A stretch of 64,000 bases of DNA, from positions 2,170,001 through 2,234,000 of the forward strand of contig NZ_AP019309.1 in NCBI RefSeq assembly GCF_003925875.1. The letters run 5' to 3'. Positions 45,463 through 55,591 of this stretch are shown here, piece after piece. This DNA comes from Intestinibaculum porci. Its GTDB lineage: Bacteria; Bacillota_I; Bacilli_A; Erysipelotrichales; Coprobacillaceae. Positions within the stretch are counted from its first letter, which is position 1. Every line of letters starts with the position of its first letter. A program made the translations under genes and the position numbers. The notes under the pieces were generated by a model that searched no databases, had not been told where the DNA came from, and saw only the letters and a program-made list of their open reading frames with translations.

Positions 45463-47241
45463 TTACTTGGCAATAAAATACATCGCGGTATAAGCTGGCA
45501 GCGAAACTTCTGTTTCACCATCAACTTCATATTCAATGACTACATCTTCATCAGTTCCATTATACTTCTCATTATTAGAATCAAGCAAGAGGGTTAAAGT
45601 CTTTTCTTCTCCCTTGTATGTATAAATCTGATCTTTATTTGAGAAGTTGAAGAAGCAGACAATCGTTTCTTCATCACTCATACGTTTGAAAACATAAATG
45701 GTTTTATCTTCCTGATGACAATCAATCCATTCAAAACCTTTTTCCTGATAATCATATTTCCAGAACGCATCATGAGTTAAATAGAGATGGTTCAAATCTT
45801 TCATCATCTGATGGAAAGCATCATGCATTGGATATTTTAACATATCCCAATCCTGTTCTCTGAATTCATGCCATTCTCGTAACTGACCAAATTCATTACC
45901 CATAAAGTTTAACTGTTTGCCAGTGTGCGCATACATATACATGTATAAGGCACGAGCTTGGGCAAACTGTTCTTCATATTCGCCATACATCTTATCAACG
46001 ATTGTCTTTTTGCCATGAACGACTTCATCATGTGAGAATGGTAAAATGAAGTGTTCGTTATAGAAGTACATCATTGAGAATGTTAACTTATGATAACAGT
46101 CTTTTCGTTCATCTGGTGTTTTCATAAAGAAGTCGAGCGTATCATTCATCCAGCCTAAATCCCATTTATAATCAAAGCCTAAACCGCCCTGATCAACCGG
46201 TTTCGTCACACCATTGAAGGAAGAAGAATCTTCCGCAAAAAGCAGACAGTTTGGCACACGCTGTTTTAAGCCGGTGTTGAATTTCTGAATAAAGCGCATA
46301 GCATCGCGGTTTTCCCCGCGTCCGGCATCTCCCTGCCAATAAATCAGATTACCGACTGCATCTAAACGCAACCCATCTAAATGATATTCACTTAACCAGT
46401 AATATGCAGAAGAATTTAAGAATGAGCAGACATCCCCACGGGAATGCTGGAAGTTACAAGTCCCCCATTCACTCATTCCCACCGCATTGTTAGGATAGTT
46501 ATAAAGCGGCGTGCCATCATAGTTCGCTAAGCCAAAACTATCGATCGCAAAATGTACTGGCACAAAGTCCAAGATCACGCCAATATTATTTTGATGGCAC
46601 TGATCAATGAAGTATTTCAATTCATTTGGTTTACCATATCTTGAAGTTGGCGCAAAATAGCCAGTTGGCTGATAGCCCCAAGATAAATCGTTTGGATATT
46701 CATTTAATGGCATGATTTCCAGATAGTTATAGCCATATTCCTTTAAGTAAGGAATCAGTAAATCGGCCATTTCAGTGTATGTATACCAGTCAGTTTCTTC
46801 ATCACCCTTTTTACGCCATGAACCAAAATGCATTTCATAAACATTCAAAGGTTCCTGAGTTGTATCATGACGCTGCGAAATCCATTTCTCATCTTCAAAT
46901 GTATAGCCTGATAAATCATAAATAATAGATGCATTATTAGGACGTAACTCTGCATAGTAACCATAAGGATCACAATGATCGACAAAACTACCGCCATGGT
47001 AAATACGATATTTATACATATGTCCAGGTGCCGCATCAGGTACTGTCACTTCCCAGAACTGACCATTTTCACAGCGGTTCATTTCTCTTTCACGCCAGTC
47101 TGAAAATTCACCAATGAGGCAAACTCTTTCAGCAGCTGGAGCATATGTACGAAACGTTGTTCCTTCACCTTTTTTATAATGAGCTCCTAAGTAGTAGTGG
47201 ACATCAAAAGAGTTTCCATTATAAAAATTGCCTAAATCCAT
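45463..47241 (-). CDS. glgB: 1,4-alpha-glucan branching enzyme
   Basis: A 592-residue GH13 enzyme that makes alpha-1,6 branches in glycogen. An N-terminal CBM48 (FRTYAPAAERVCLIGEFSDW) is followed by the barrel: DFVPVHF, DGLRLDAV with the nucleophile Asp, LLFAEDSS with the acid Glu, and FSHDEVVHG. The extra N1 domain of longer GlgB is missing, as in many Gram-positive forms. No other glg gene is adjacent. The promoter region carries two palindromes shared with the divergent TetR gene. GAGGAGG precedes the ATG. Confidence 0.93.
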   Translation of the reverse strand: MDLGNFYNGNSFDVHYYLGAHYKKGEGTTFRTYAPAAERVCLIGEFSDWREREMNRCENGQFWEVTVPDAAPGHMYKYRIYHGGSFVDHCDPYGYYAELRPNNASIIYDLSGYTFEDEKWISQRHDTTQEPLNVYEMHFGSWRKKGDEETDWYTYTEMADLLIPYLKEYGYNYLEIMPLNEYPNDLSWGYQPTGYFAPTSRYGKPNELKYFIDQCHQNNIGVILDFVPVHFAIDSFGLANYDGTPLYNYPNNAVGMSEWGTCNFQHSRGDVCSFLNSSAYYWLSEYHLDGLRLDAVGNLIYWQGDAGRGENRDAMRFIQKFNTGLKQRVPNCLLFAEDSSSFNGVTKPVDQGGLGFDYKWDLGWMNDTLDFFMKTPDERKDCYHKLTFSMMYFYNEHFILPFSHDEVVHGKKTIVDKMYGEYEEQFAQARALYMYMYAHTGKQLNFMGNEFGQLREWHEFREQDWDMLKYPMHDAFHQMMKDLNHLYLTHDAFWKYDYQEKGFEWIDCHQEDKTIYVFKRMSDEETIVCFFNFSNKDQIYTYKGEEKTLTLLLDSNNEKYNGTDEDVVIEYEVDGETEVSLPAYTAMYFIAK

Positions 47242-47260
47242 ATTACAACCTCCTCAAATA

Positions 47261-47274
47261 TAGACACTCGTCTA
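47261..47274. promoter_or_regulatory. Palindromic operator 1 (glgB side)
   Basis: TAGACACTCGTCTA, a 14-base palindrome. It overlaps a TAGACA -35 box that stands 17 bases before TATAAT (47284-47289) for rightward transcription, and lies just after a leftward -10 (TATAAG, complement of 47282-47287) for glgB. Confidence 0.6.
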
Positions 47275-47353
47275 ATTTCTACTTATAATATAAAAGAAGT
47301 GAGGTGAAAAAGACACCATCAATTCCCTAAAAGTGTCGGATTTCCAACGTTTT

Positions 47354-47367
47354 TAGACATGTGTCTA
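47354..47367. promoter_or_regulatory. Palindromic operator 2 (tetR side)
   Basis: TAGACATGTGTCTA, a 14-base palindrome with the same arms as the site at 47261 (TAGACA and GTCTA). It ends six bases before the regulator's start codon. Confidence 0.6.
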
Positions 47368-47373
47368 TTTTTT

Positions 47374-47886
47374 ATGAAAAAGCAGCCTAAAAGCAAACGT
47401 GCCATCATCGCGGCTTTTATCGACATTCGTAAACATACACCCGTCGAAAAGATGACGGTCACAAATCTTTGTAAAGTTGCGGAAATCAACAAGTCAACTT
47501 TCTACGTCTATTATCAGGACATTTATGATCTTTCTGATCAGGTAGAAAATGATTTAGTGCGGCGCATCACCAATAGTATTTCCCACACTGAGTGCGCCTT
47601 CGATGATCCTGGTGCCTTTACCGAGGAAGTCTTTCGTGCCTATGGTGAAAACCAGCATTTAATTGATATTGTCTTTTCCGGCAGTCGCAGTGTGATGTTA
47701 CCAAAGAAAGTGCATCAGGCGCTTACTGAACTATTTTTTCAATTACGCCCAGAATATAAAAATTCACCAGAAAAACATATCATGCTTTCCTATATCATTT
47801 ATGGCGGTTATTACGCTTATGTCGAAAATGAAAGCATGGACCGTAATTATCGTATTTCCGTTATCTCATCACTCACAAAATTATGA
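47374..47886 (+). CDS. TetR-family regulator
   Basis: About 170 residues from the ATG at 47374. The DNA-binding part is KRAIIAAFIDIRKHTPVEKM then TVTNLCKVAEINKSTFYVYYQDIYDL, the classic TetR helix-turn-helix. The C-terminal part is the DUF/TetR_C_7-like ligand domain (VMLPKKVHQAL onward). Divergent from glgB, with two matching palindromes in between; I infer self-repression and control of glgB. The ribosome site is poor. Confidence 0.82.
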   Translation: MKKQPKSKRAIIAAFIDIRKHTPVEKMTVTNLCKVAEINKSTFYVYYQDIYDLSDQVENDLVRRITNSISHTECAFDDPGAFTEEVFRAYGENQHLIDIVFSGSRSVMLPKKVHQALTELFFQLRPEYKNSPEKHIMLSYIIYGGYYAYVENESMDRNYRISVISSLTKL

Positions 47887-47923
47887 AGGGACTCGCCATT
47901 TGACAAATCCCTTCCTTTTATTA

Positions 47924-48307
47924 TCATTTTTGCTGAGCTTCGAGACTTAAAATCTCTTCATAACTATCTCGTGCTTCCACCACAAATTCAATTGAGACCC
48001 CTGGAAGAGCCTTGAGAATATCCGTATTGCTCATTCCTTTCGCCAGGAAATGATACACTTTCATCAGTGCCTTGGCACCTTCTTTATAGCCTTCGTCTCT
48101 TACTTCTTTCATAACTTCGTCTCTTACTTCTTTCATAACTTCGTCTCTTACTTCTTTTACAACCTGCTCTTTTACCTCTTTTTTGGCGTCTTCAAGCATC
48201 ATCGGCTTCATACTATTGAAAATATATCGGCTCCATGATTCCATATTTTCCATCTCCTTTCTCATCTTCTCATCGTAATGAAATCCTCTTGCCTTCAGTA
48301 TAGCATC
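47924..48307 (-). pseudogene. Truncated Rpn-type nuclease gene (deleted copy)
   Basis: Carries only the end of an Rpn/PDDEXK_2 family protein: KDAILKARGFHYDEKMRKEM, a heptad-like run with VMKEVRDE three times, and the C-terminal helix FLAKGMSNTDILKALPGV. It matches the ends of the intact gene at 48661. The 5' noncoding sequence of the gene joins directly to this fragment near 48310, so about 700 bases coding for the nuclease domain have been lost. An ATG at 48265 could still give 113 residues. Confidence 0.8.
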
Positions 48308-48660
48308 TTTTTATTTCTCTATATACTTAAAGACTTTTTACCCTGCAAATCTCACAAGAATCTAACAAAAAATTGAAGAAATTTTATAAAAAAGTGATCT
48401 ATTTCATTCAATTTAGGCAAAGCGATGACAGATGACTAAAAAGACCTGCTGGGGAAGCAGGTCTTCGTGATGTCTCTATTATGATTGACATCGTTGTTTA
48501 CATTTTAGTGAAGGGAAATTTATATGTTTGCTTGTTGTCAGTCTCCTGACAACGCTTAATATACAGTTCTTATGTGAAGTGAAAATGAACACATCATTTT
48601 TTTAAACAAAGGACTCACCTTAAGGCAAGTCCCTTCTAAGAAATCATTTCATTAATATTT
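48308..48660. repeat. Duplicated upstream region, copy A
   Basis: 48311-48560 matches 49818-50060 at almost every base, including an AAGACCTGCT/AGCAGGTCTT hairpin at about 48442-48466. It is the upstream part of a duplicated Rpn unit. The remaining bases to 48660 hold no gene. Confidence 0.8.
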
Positions 48661-49773
48661 TTAAAGCTGATGATCCTCTTCATAACTTTCACGTGCATAT
48701 TTCACAAAATCAACAGTGACATTAGGAAGAGACGTAAGAATCTCTTCATCGCTCATACCTTTCGCTAACAAATGATTGACTTTCTTAAGCAACATTGCAC
48801 CTTCTAAGCGACCTTCAGCACGACCTTCTTTGAGACCTACTTCACGACCTTCTTTGAGGCCTACTTTTCTACCTTCTTTGAGGCCTACTTCACGACCTTC
48901 TTTAAGGCCTACTTTTCGACCTTTTTCTCGACCTTCAGCCATGCCTTCAGCCATGCCTTCAGCCCAAGCCTGCTCTCTTACCTCTTTTTTGGCGTCTTCA
49001 AACATCATCGGCTTCATACTATTGAAAATATATCGGCTCCATGATTCCATATCCTCCATCTCCTTTCTCATCTTCTCATCGTAATGAAATCCTCTTGCCT
49101 TCAGTATAGCATCTTTTTCTTTGTAATCAATTGTCACCGAGAAAATTGTGGATAAAACCGCAATAAGATCCAGCTTCTCACTTTTAATGGCATCAATGCG
49201 CGGCTTGCGAATATCATAAAGATTGACAATAATTGACGTTGGACATTTTCTTAAGCCGCGGCGTTTCACATATCTCTGATGCTGTGGATCAAAACGCGCT
49301 TGTGCACTCACCATAATGATGCCTTCATCTTTATGAGGCGGTGCCATATTGATCCAGATGACAAACAGCTTATCCATTCTATTCTTTTTAAAGCGACTCT
49401 GTGCCAGCACCGCCGTGCAGTACTGCACATTTCTCAGTTCCATGTAATAATCATTCGTACTCTGCATTTCGATATCCACAAGCAGTGCCCCTTGTTTGCC
49501 TTTATTAAAGGCAAATAAGGTATCAAGAATACACTTGTTTTTGCCAATAAACAGTTCTGTGCTTTGCATTTGGACCTGAGGGCTGAAGTTTTTGACATTA
49601 TTTTGGATCGGTGTCAAATAGGCTTTGAGCTGTCCTTCATCCATTTCTTTGAAATCTTCAACTAAGCTGCCTAAGATCAATGATAACACATCAACATTCT
49701 TAATAATCTTTTTTGCATTGGCATCAAGGTAGTTGAACATTGCCTGTTCCTGACCTTGCTTTTTAGGTTTCAT
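48661..49773 (-). CDS. Rpn-family nuclease/transposase (PD-(D/E)XK)
   Basis: About 370 residues from MKPKKQGQEQAM; the longer frame adds 14 codons without a ribosome site. The Rpn/PDDEXK_2 nuclease core is in the first 250 residues: FAFNKGKQGALLVDIEMQSTND contains the D-ExQ-like motif, and QYCTAVLAQS follows. The C-terminal part is a repeat of KVGLKEGREVGLKEGR units (eight residues each), then a helix shared with the truncated neighbour. Such proteins are tied to recombination or serve as phage defence nucleases; the role here is unproven. Confidence 0.75.
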   Translation of the reverse strand: MKPKKQGQEQAMFNYLDANAKKIIKNVDVLSLILGSLVEDFKEMDEGQLKAYLTPIQNNVKNFSPQVQMQSTELFIGKNKCILDTLFAFNKGKQGALLVDIEMQSTNDYYMELRNVQYCTAVLAQSRFKKNRMDKLFVIWINMAPPHKDEGIIMVSAQARFDPQHQRYVKRRGLRKCPTSIIVNLYDIRKPRIDAIKSEKLDLIAVLSTIFSVTIDYKEKDAILKARGFHYDEKMRKEMEDMESWSRYIFNSMKPMMFEDAKKEVREQAWAEGMAEGMAEGREKGRKVGLKEGREVGLKEGRKVGLKEGREVGLKEGRAEGRLEGAMLLKKVNHLLAKGMSDEEILTSLPNVTVDFVKYARESYEEDHQL

Positions 49774-49815
49774 ATATCTTCTCCTTTCGAGAAAATCATT
49801 AAATAGTACTATCAT

Positions 49816-50095
49816 TTTTCTTTCTCTATATACTTAAAGACCTTTTACCCTGCAAATCTCACAAGAATCTGACAAAAAATGGAAGAAATTTTATAAAAAA
49901 GTGATCTATTACATTCAATTTAGACAAAGCGATGACAGATGACTAAAAAGACCTGCTGGGAAAGCAGGTCTTCGTGATGTCTTGTTATGATTGACATCTT
50001 TGTTTACATTTTAGGGAAGGGAAATTTATATGTTTGCTTGTTGTCAGTCTCCTGACAGCATCTATATTACCTTCTCTTTGTGAATCCAAAATGAA
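49816..50095. repeat. Duplicated upstream region, copy B
   Basis: Matches 48311-48560 closely, including the hairpin at about 49949-49973. It is the promoter side of the intact Rpn gene. No gene is seen. Confidence 0.75.
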
Positions 50096-50374
50096 CTATT
50101 GATAATCAAAGATAGCTTTCTTTTCGATAAGATCGCCAAATGTTTCTTTCCACTCGTGATGCGGATCTGAAGCATCATAAGCTGCTAACGCTTCTTCATC
50201 CATATCGATCGTGATCATCAGATCATAACGATTAGGACGATCAATACAGTTAAAGGTATAAGTCACTTCATGAATACCTGGAATACTCAAAGTTTCATTA
50301 AAGATCGCCTTAATCTGTTCAATACGTTTGTTGGTTTCTCGATCTTTCCATTTCACAATAATATTATGTTTCAT
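50096..50374 (-). CDS. Dabb (stress-responsive A/B barrel) protein
   Basis: A 92-residue ferredoxin-like barrel: HNIIVKWKD at the start, GIHEVTYTFN in the middle, YDLMITIDMDEEALAAYDASDPHHEW (split at the helix) near the end. Members form dimers; the role is not known. GGAGG precedes the ATG. Confidence 0.8.
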   Translation of the reverse strand: MKHNIIVKWKDRETNKRIEQIKAIFNETLSIPGIHEVTYTFNCIDRPNRYDLMITIDMDEEALAAYDASDPHHEWKETFGDLIEKKAIFDYQ

Positions 50375-50383
50375 AAATTCCTC

Positions 50384-51193
50384 CTACAATAAGTATGTTT
50401 CAATAACATGAGCAATGCCATCATGATTGTTGTCATCGGTGACAAGATCACATATTTCTAAAACATCTGGACGACTATTCCCCATCGCTACGCTTAAGCC
50501 GGCTGTTTTTAAGACTTCCAAATCATTAGGGGCATCCCCGACCGCAATCGTCTGCGAGAGCGGCAAAATTAATCTTTCACATAATGTCTTTAAACCTAAA
50601 GCTTTTGTAACATGTAATGGGCTAATCTCTAGCGATGTCTCTTCGGCGTAAGCGAAGGATAATGGTAAATCCTTTAATCGCTGATAAGTCTCCTCGCGTT
50701 CCTGCGTATTGGTATGATATAAGTTGATTTTATACACATCAGAAAGAGTTAACGCCTCCTGAAGCGGCTCATCAACAAAATCACAGACGCGTTCATACAT
50801 ATTACGATAAACAGCCATATGGTAATCTTCAATATGGCGAATGTGTGATGCTGAGGCAATACTACGTTCCTTTGTTAAAAGCTGCGGCATGATATCACGA
50901 TTGTTAACAGCATCAATAATAGCCTTTATTTCTTTCTCTTTTAAGGGCATTTCATGAATAACTTGCTGATTTACAAAATCATACAAACAAGCACCGCTAA
51001 TTAAAATGCCATATGATAAATAAGGAAAGAGTTCTTGGTAATCAGCTAACTCGGCAAGGCCGCGACCAGTTGATAAACAAACAATCTTTCCTGCATTATA
51101 AGCTTTTTTGATAGCCTCCGCACTTGATGGCAGAATCTGTTTCTGATCATCAAGCAGGGTGCCATCCATATCTAATGCAATAAGCTGATACAT
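50384..51193 (-). CDS. Cof-type HAD-IIB phosphatase
   Basis: 269 residues from the ATG at 51193, with GGGAGG in front. HAD motif I is ALDMDGTLLDDQ, motif II CLSTGRG, and motif III/IV AVGDAPNDLEVLKTAG. The cap is type C2B, as in sugar-phosphate and FMN phosphatases. It starts ten bases upstream of the Dabb gene, with which it forms an operon. Confidence 0.85.
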   Translation of the reverse strand: MYQLIALDMDGTLLDDQKQILPSSAEAIKKAYNAGKIVCLSTGRGLAELADYQELFPYLSYGILISGACLYDFVNQQVIHEMPLKEKEIKAIIDAVNNRDIMPQLLTKERSIASASHIRHIEDYHMAVYRNMYERVCDFVDEPLQEALTLSDVYKINLYHTNTQEREETYQRLKDLPLSFAYAEETSLEISPLHVTKALGLKTLCERLILPLSQTIAVGDAPNDLEVLKTAGLSVAMGNSRPDVLEICDLVTDDNNHDGIAHVIETYLL

Positions 51194-51227
51194 AATAACC
51201 TCCCTGGCTATTGTAACATATTTGATC

Positions 51228-51257
51228 AAAAAAGCGACTCTTTAAAGAGCCGCTTTC
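51228..51257 (-). terminator. Terminator of the trp operon
   Basis: On the minus strand AAGCGGCTCT pairs with AGAGTCGCTT (one mismatch) around TTAA, followed by six T. Confidence 0.75.
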
Positions 51258-51258
51258 C

Positions 51259-52035
51259 TTATTTAATGGCATCTGCCATACTTTTTACATAATCATAAAC
51301 CGCCTGATCAGCATGATCACCGTTTTCCGCAATGAGATTGACAATACCGCTGCCGACAATGACGCCGTCTGCGATTGCCGCCATTTCTTTCGCCTGAGCT
51401 GGTTCATGAATCCCAAAGCCAATCGCTACCGGGGTATCTGTTACGCTTTTAATATGACCAACGATTTCTTCTAAGTTAGATGCAAATGACTGATTCGAAC
51501 GGGCTCCGGTGACACCCATTGAAGAGACCAGGTAAATGAAACCCTTGGCTTTTTTAGCAATCATTTCAACGCGCTGCTTAGAGGTTGGGGCAATCATCGA
51601 AATAACAGTGACGCCATAATTCACCGCCACATCAATCGCTTCATCAGCTTCTTCATATGGTAAATCAGGAATAATAATACCTTGTACACCAACGTCCTGA
51701 CAGCGTTTAAAGAACGCATCATAACCGTAATGATAAACGACATTACAGTAAGTCATAAAGCAGAAAGGAATAGTGACATCTTCACGCAGCTCTTTGACCA
51801 TCGCAAAGACATTATCAGTGGTTACTTGATGTTTGAGTGCCCGGACATTGGCATTTTGAATAGTTGGCCCTTCGGCGATTGGATCACTAAAAGGAATCCC
51901 AATTTCAATAAGGGCAGCGCCCGCTTTCGCCATCTGACGAATATAATCCTTGGTTTTATCGATGACCGGATCCCCAGCGGTAATAAAACCGATGAATGCT
52001 TTTTTATTCTGGAATGCCTCTTGAATACTAATCAT
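51259..52035 (-). CDS. trpA: Tryptophan synthase alpha chain
   Basis: 258 residues from the ATG at 52035, which overlaps the trpB stop by eight bases; the 27-codon longer frame lies in trpB. It makes indole from indole-3-glycerol phosphate. [27 protein letters not shown] with the catalytic Glu and Asp, and GFGIHEPAQ are typical. Confidence 0.95.
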   Translation of the reverse strand: MISIQEAFQNKKAFIGFITAGDPVIDKTKDYIRQMAKAGAALIEIGIPFSDPIAEGPTIQNANVRALKHQVTTDNVFAMVKELREDVTIPFCFMTYCNVVYHYGYDAFFKRCQDVGVQGIIIPDLPYEEADEAIDVAVNYGVTVISMIAPTSKQRVEMIAKKAKGFIYLVSSMGVTGARSNQSFASNLEEIVGHIKSVTDTPVAIGFGIHEPAQAKEMAAIADGVIVGSGIVNLIAENGDHADQAVYDYVKSMADAIK

Positions 52036-53212
52036 GGATATCTTTCCCCCTATATCTGGCAATGGCTGCCACATCTTTATCTCCGCGTCCTGATAAACAG
52101 ATAATGACAATATCATCTTTCTTCATCGTTGGCACAATCTTCAGCGCATGGGCAACGGCATGAGCGGATTCAATCGCACAAATAATACCTTCCGTTTTCG
52201 CTAAATATTCAAATGCGTCGACCGCCTCGTCATCCGTAACTGGCACATAGCTCGCACGGCCAATCGAATGCAAATAGGCATGTTCAGGGCCAATACCGGG
52301 ATAATCCAAACCAGCAGAGATAGAATAAACAGGTGCAATCTGTCCATATTCATCCTGGCAGAAGAGAGATTTCATGCCATGAAAGATTCCCATCGTACCG
52401 GTGGCGATCGTGGCTGCTGTTTTTGCTGTATCCACGCCGCGTCCCGCTGCTTCACAGCCAATCAGCTGTACGCCTTCATCATTGATAAAGTTGTAGAACA
52501 TCCCCATCGCATTTGAGCCGCCGCCAACACAGGCCATAACTGCGGTTGGCAATTTGCCTTCTTTTTCTAAAATCTGTTCACGGGCTTCTTTAGAAATGAC
52601 AGACTGGAAGTCGCGTACCATCATTGGGAAAGGATGAGGTCCCATGACTGAGCCTAAGACATATAATGTATCATCCACTCGTTTAGACCATTCACGCATA
52701 GCCTCATTAACGGCATCTTTTAAGGTCATTGTCCCAGTTGTTACAGGATGGACCTTAGCACCTAATAATTCCATACGATAAACATTTAAAGCCTGACGAT
52801 CCGTATCCATTTTACCCATAAAAATTTCACACTCTAAGTCTAATAAAGCCGCTGCTGTCGCTGTCGCAACGCCATGCTGCCCAGCGCCGGTTTCCGCTAT
52901 GACACGGGTTTTGCCCATTTTTTTCGCCATTAAGCACTGGCCTAAAACGTTATTGATTTTATGCGATCCGGTGTGGTTTAAGTCTTCACGTTTGAGATAC
53001 ACTTTCGCTCCGCCTAAATCTTTCGTCATCTTCTCCGCATAATAAAGCAGTGATGGCCGATTGGCATATTCTCTTAATAAGGTATTTAATTCTTCATTAA
53101 ATGCGGGATCATTTTTATAAAATTCATATGCTTCTTCAACATGATGAATTTCATTCATTAAAGTCTCAGGGATATACTGTCCCCCAAATTCTCCATATCT
53201 TCCTTGACTCAT
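52028..53212 (-). CDS. trpB: Tryptophan synthase beta chain
   Basis: A 394-residue PLP enzyme joining indole and serine. The PLP lysine is in [16 protein letters not shown] and the phosphate loop is [12 protein letters not shown]. It carries the TrpB1 form [13 protein letters not shown] at the start. The ATG overlaps the trpF stop by four bases. Confidence 0.96.
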   Translation of the reverse strand: MSQGRYGEFGGQYIPETLMNEIHHVEEAYEFYKNDPAFNEELNTLLREYANRPSLLYYAEKMTKDLGGAKVYLKREDLNHTGSHKINNVLGQCLMAKKMGKTRVIAETGAGQHGVATATAAALLDLECEIFMGKMDTDRQALNVYRMELLGAKVHPVTTGTMTLKDAVNEAMREWSKRVDDTLYVLGSVMGPHPFPMMVRDFQSVISKEAREQILEKEGKLPTAVMACVGGGSNAMGMFYNFINDEGVQLIGCEAAGRGVDTAKTAATIATGTMGIFHGMKSLFCQDEYGQIAPVYSISAGLDYPGIGPEHAYLHSIGRASYVPVTDDEAVDAFEYLAKTEGIICAIESAHAVAHALKIVPTMKKDDIVIICLSGRGDKDVAAIARYRGKDIHD

Positions 53213-53778
53213 TGTCTGACTCTCCTTACTATTTCTTCGATTTTTATGGCATCTTTGATGCCTTCAGTTTCGACACCGCTTGAGACATCGATGCAATAAG
53301 CATTTGTCTTAAGAGCATCCTCGATATTACTGATATTGATACCGCCAGCGAGAAAAAATGGTTTTTTCGCGCTCACTTGCGTATAATCATAAGCTTCCCC
53401 GCTGCCTGGTTTAAGATTATCAAAAAGCAGGTAATCGGCAGCTGTCTCAACTTCTTTTTCGGTATAAGGCAGCGCCTGAATGACAGGCACGCCATATGAT
53501 TTGATCGTTTTGATTTTTTCTTCATCATAACGGCCATGAAGCTGTACATAAGAGATGATATGTTCATCAATGGCTTCTTTAATAAAGGCTGCATCTTCCT
53601 CGACAAAAACGCCAACCGTCGGAATCGATGCCTCTAAAGCGCTGCGTAATCTCGTGGCCGTTAAAAGTGAAACCTGTCTTTTGCTAGGGGCAAAGACAAA
53701 CCCAACAAAATCCGGATGAACTTTATTTAAAACCGGGAGATCAGATAATCGGCTGATCCCGCAAATTTTAATTTTCAT
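53209..53778 (-). CDS. trpF: Phosphoribosylanthranilate isomerase
   Basis: A 189-residue barrel. [10 protein letters not shown] holds the catalytic Cys, [13 protein letters not shown] the phosphate site, VQLHGRYD and LAGGIN follow, with the Asp in CIDVSSGVE. The length is slightly short. It overlaps trpC by four bases. Confidence 0.93.
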   Translation of the reverse strand: MKIKICGISRLSDLPVLNKVHPDFVGFVFAPSKRQVSLLTATRLRSALEASIPTVGVFVEEDAAFIKEAIDEHIISYVQLHGRYDEEKIKTIKSYGVPVIQALPYTEKEVETAADYLLFDNLKPGSGEAYDYTQVSAKKPFFLAGGINISNIEDALKTNAYCIDVSSGVETEGIKDAIKIEEIVRRVRQ

Positions 53779-54560
53779 GTCTCTTCCCCCTTTAACGCTG
53801 CTAACATGGCGCGCTGATCAGGCGCTTTCATAAATGTTTCACCAATCAGTACAGCGCTTGCCCCTTTTTCTTCACATGCTAAGGTCTGTGCCCTTTTCTC
53901 GATGCCGCTTTCCGAAACGAATACAACATCATCTGGAATCAGCTCCATATAACGCAAAGAATTATGAATATCAACGGTGAAATCACGTAAATCACGATTG
54001 TTGACACCAATGATCCTGGCGCCGCTCGCTAACGCGCGTTTCACCTGTGTTTCATTACGCGCTTCAACGAGCGCCGATAAGCCAAGCTGATGCGCTACAT
54101 CCAGGTAGCGTTTAAGGGTCTGATCATCTAAGATCCCGGTGATTAACAGAATCGCACTGGCACCATTGGCTTTGGCCTGATAAATCATATATTCATCGAT
54201 GATAAAGTCCTTTCGTAAAACCGGTATCGAGACATTTTGGGTGATCTCCTTCAGGTAACGAATATCCCCCTGAAAGAAATCGGGCTCCGTGAGGACGGAA
54301 ATAGCATCCGCACCGATCGCTTCATAATTCTGCGCAATTGCCACATAATCAAAATGCGGTGCAATCAATCCCTTGCTTGGTGAAGCTTTTTTGACTTCTA
54401 AAATATAGGATAAACCTTTTTTAGAAAGAGCTTTATAAAAAGGAAAATCATCAGTGATCGGCTGCGCCTTAGCGAGAGCTTTCATCTCTGCCAAAGAGAT
54501 CACTTGTTTTTCCGCTGCAACTCTTTCTTTCGTCTTTGCGACGATATCGTCTAAAATCAT
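53775..54560 (-). CDS. trpC: Indole-3-glycerol phosphate synthase
   Basis: A 261-residue barrel. ILEVKKASPSKGLI has the catalytic Lys and Ser, then VLTEPDFFQG, VLRKDFIIDEY and IGVNNRDL, and SESGI for the phosphate. The ATG is eight bases after trpD stops. Confidence 0.95.
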   Translation of the reverse strand: MILDDIVAKTKERVAAEKQVISLAEMKALAKAQPITDDFPFYKALSKKGLSYILEVKKASPSKGLIAPHFDYVAIAQNYEAIGADAISVLTEPDFFQGDIRYLKEITQNVSIPVLRKDFIIDEYMIYQAKANGASAILLITGILDDQTLKRYLDVAHQLGLSALVEARNETQVKRALASGARIIGVNNRDLRDFTVDIHNSLRYMELIPDDVVFVSESGIEKRAQTLACEEKGASAVLIGETFMKAPDQRAMLAALKGEET

Positions 54561-54568
54561 CTTCTCAC

Positions 54569-55591
54569 CTACTTATTAGATGCTTCAATATAAGCCTCTA
54601 AAACCTGTAAAGCTTTTTTATTGTCAATCAGTTCAGCAGCTTTTTTAACGCCTTCTTTGATGCTGTCAGCGCCTCCGCCAACATAAATAGCAGCGCCGGC
54701 ATTAAGTAAAACGGCATTGCGCTTTGTGCCAGTCATCGTCCCCTCAAGAATACCGCGAGTAATTTTCGCATTATCCGCGGGTGAGCCGCCTACTAATTCT
54801 TCTTTCGTGCCCTGTGGTAAACCGAAGTCTTCTGGTTTGATCGTTGTCGTACGATAATAGCCATTTTTAAGCTCACACACTAATGTTGGAGCAGAAGCAC
54901 TGATTTCATCTAAATGATCTAAGCCATGAACCACTAAAGCCCGTTTGACACCTAACTGATCTAAAACTTTCGCCACTGGTTCCACTAAATATTCATCATA
55001 AACACCTAGTAAGAAATATGATGGATTAGCTGGATTGGTCAGTGGGCCTAAAATATTAAAGACAGTTCTAAAGCCTAATTCTTTGCGGATCGCCCCGACA
55101 TATTTCATCGCCGCATGATACTTCTGTGCGAAGAGGAAACAGAAGCCGACATCTTTTAAAAGCTGTAACGCTTTTTCTGGACTCTGGTCAATATTAATCC
55201 CTAAAGCCTGCTGTACATCGGCTGTTCCCGAAGAGCTGGAAGCCGCGCGGTTACCATGTTTGGCCACTTTAATGCCCGCTGCCGCAATGACAAAAGCAGC
55301 GGTTGTGGAAATATTGAAAGTATGGGCACCATCACCGCCAGTCCCGACAATTTCTAAAACATCCATGCCCGGATGAGGAACTGGTGTCGCATGCTCACGC
55401 ATCGCGGCAGCACAGCCGGAAATTTCATCAATCGTTTCCGCTTTCGTTGATTTCGTAGATAAGGCAGCTAAGAAAGCCGCATTCTGCGTTGGTGAAGTTT
55501 CGCCGCTCATAATTTCATTCATGACGGAATAGGCTTCATCATGAGTTAAATCACCTTTATTGACGATTTTGATAATTGCTTCTTTAATCAT
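54569..55591 (-). CDS. trpD: Anthranilate phosphoribosyltransferase
   Basis: A 340-residue enzyme. [14 protein letters not shown] (PRPP loop), [21 protein letters not shown] and the [16 protein letters not shown]-type motif are present. It overlaps trpG by four bases. Confidence 0.95.
   Translation of the reverse strand: MIKEAIIKIVNKGDLTHDEAYSVMNEIMSGETSPTQNAAFLAALSTKSTKAETIDEISGCAAAMREHATPVPHPGMDVLEIVGTGGDGAHTFNISTTAAFVIAAAGIKVAKHGNRAASSSSGTADVQQALGINIDQSPEKALQLLKDVGFCFLFAQKYHAAMKYVGAIRKELGFRTVFNILGPLTNPANPSYFLLGVYDEYLVEPVAKVLDQLGVKRALVVHGLDHLDEISASAPTLVCELKNGYYRTTTIKPEDFGLPQGTKEELVGGSPADNAKITRGILEGTMTGTKRNAVLLNAGAAIYVGGGADSIKEGVKKAAELIDNKKALQVLEAYIEASNK

Noticed and set aside
48787-48960. 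Regular short repeats as a possible CRISPR array
   Set aside because: The units follow each other without unique spacers and keep one protein frame. No CRISPR array or cas gene is seen anywhere in the window.
48776-49084. Plus-strand frame rich in Ser-Arg-Pro-Thr over the Rpn gene
   Set aside because: It is the antisense of the KEGR repeat; its regular form comes from the repeat DNA, and it has no ribosome site.
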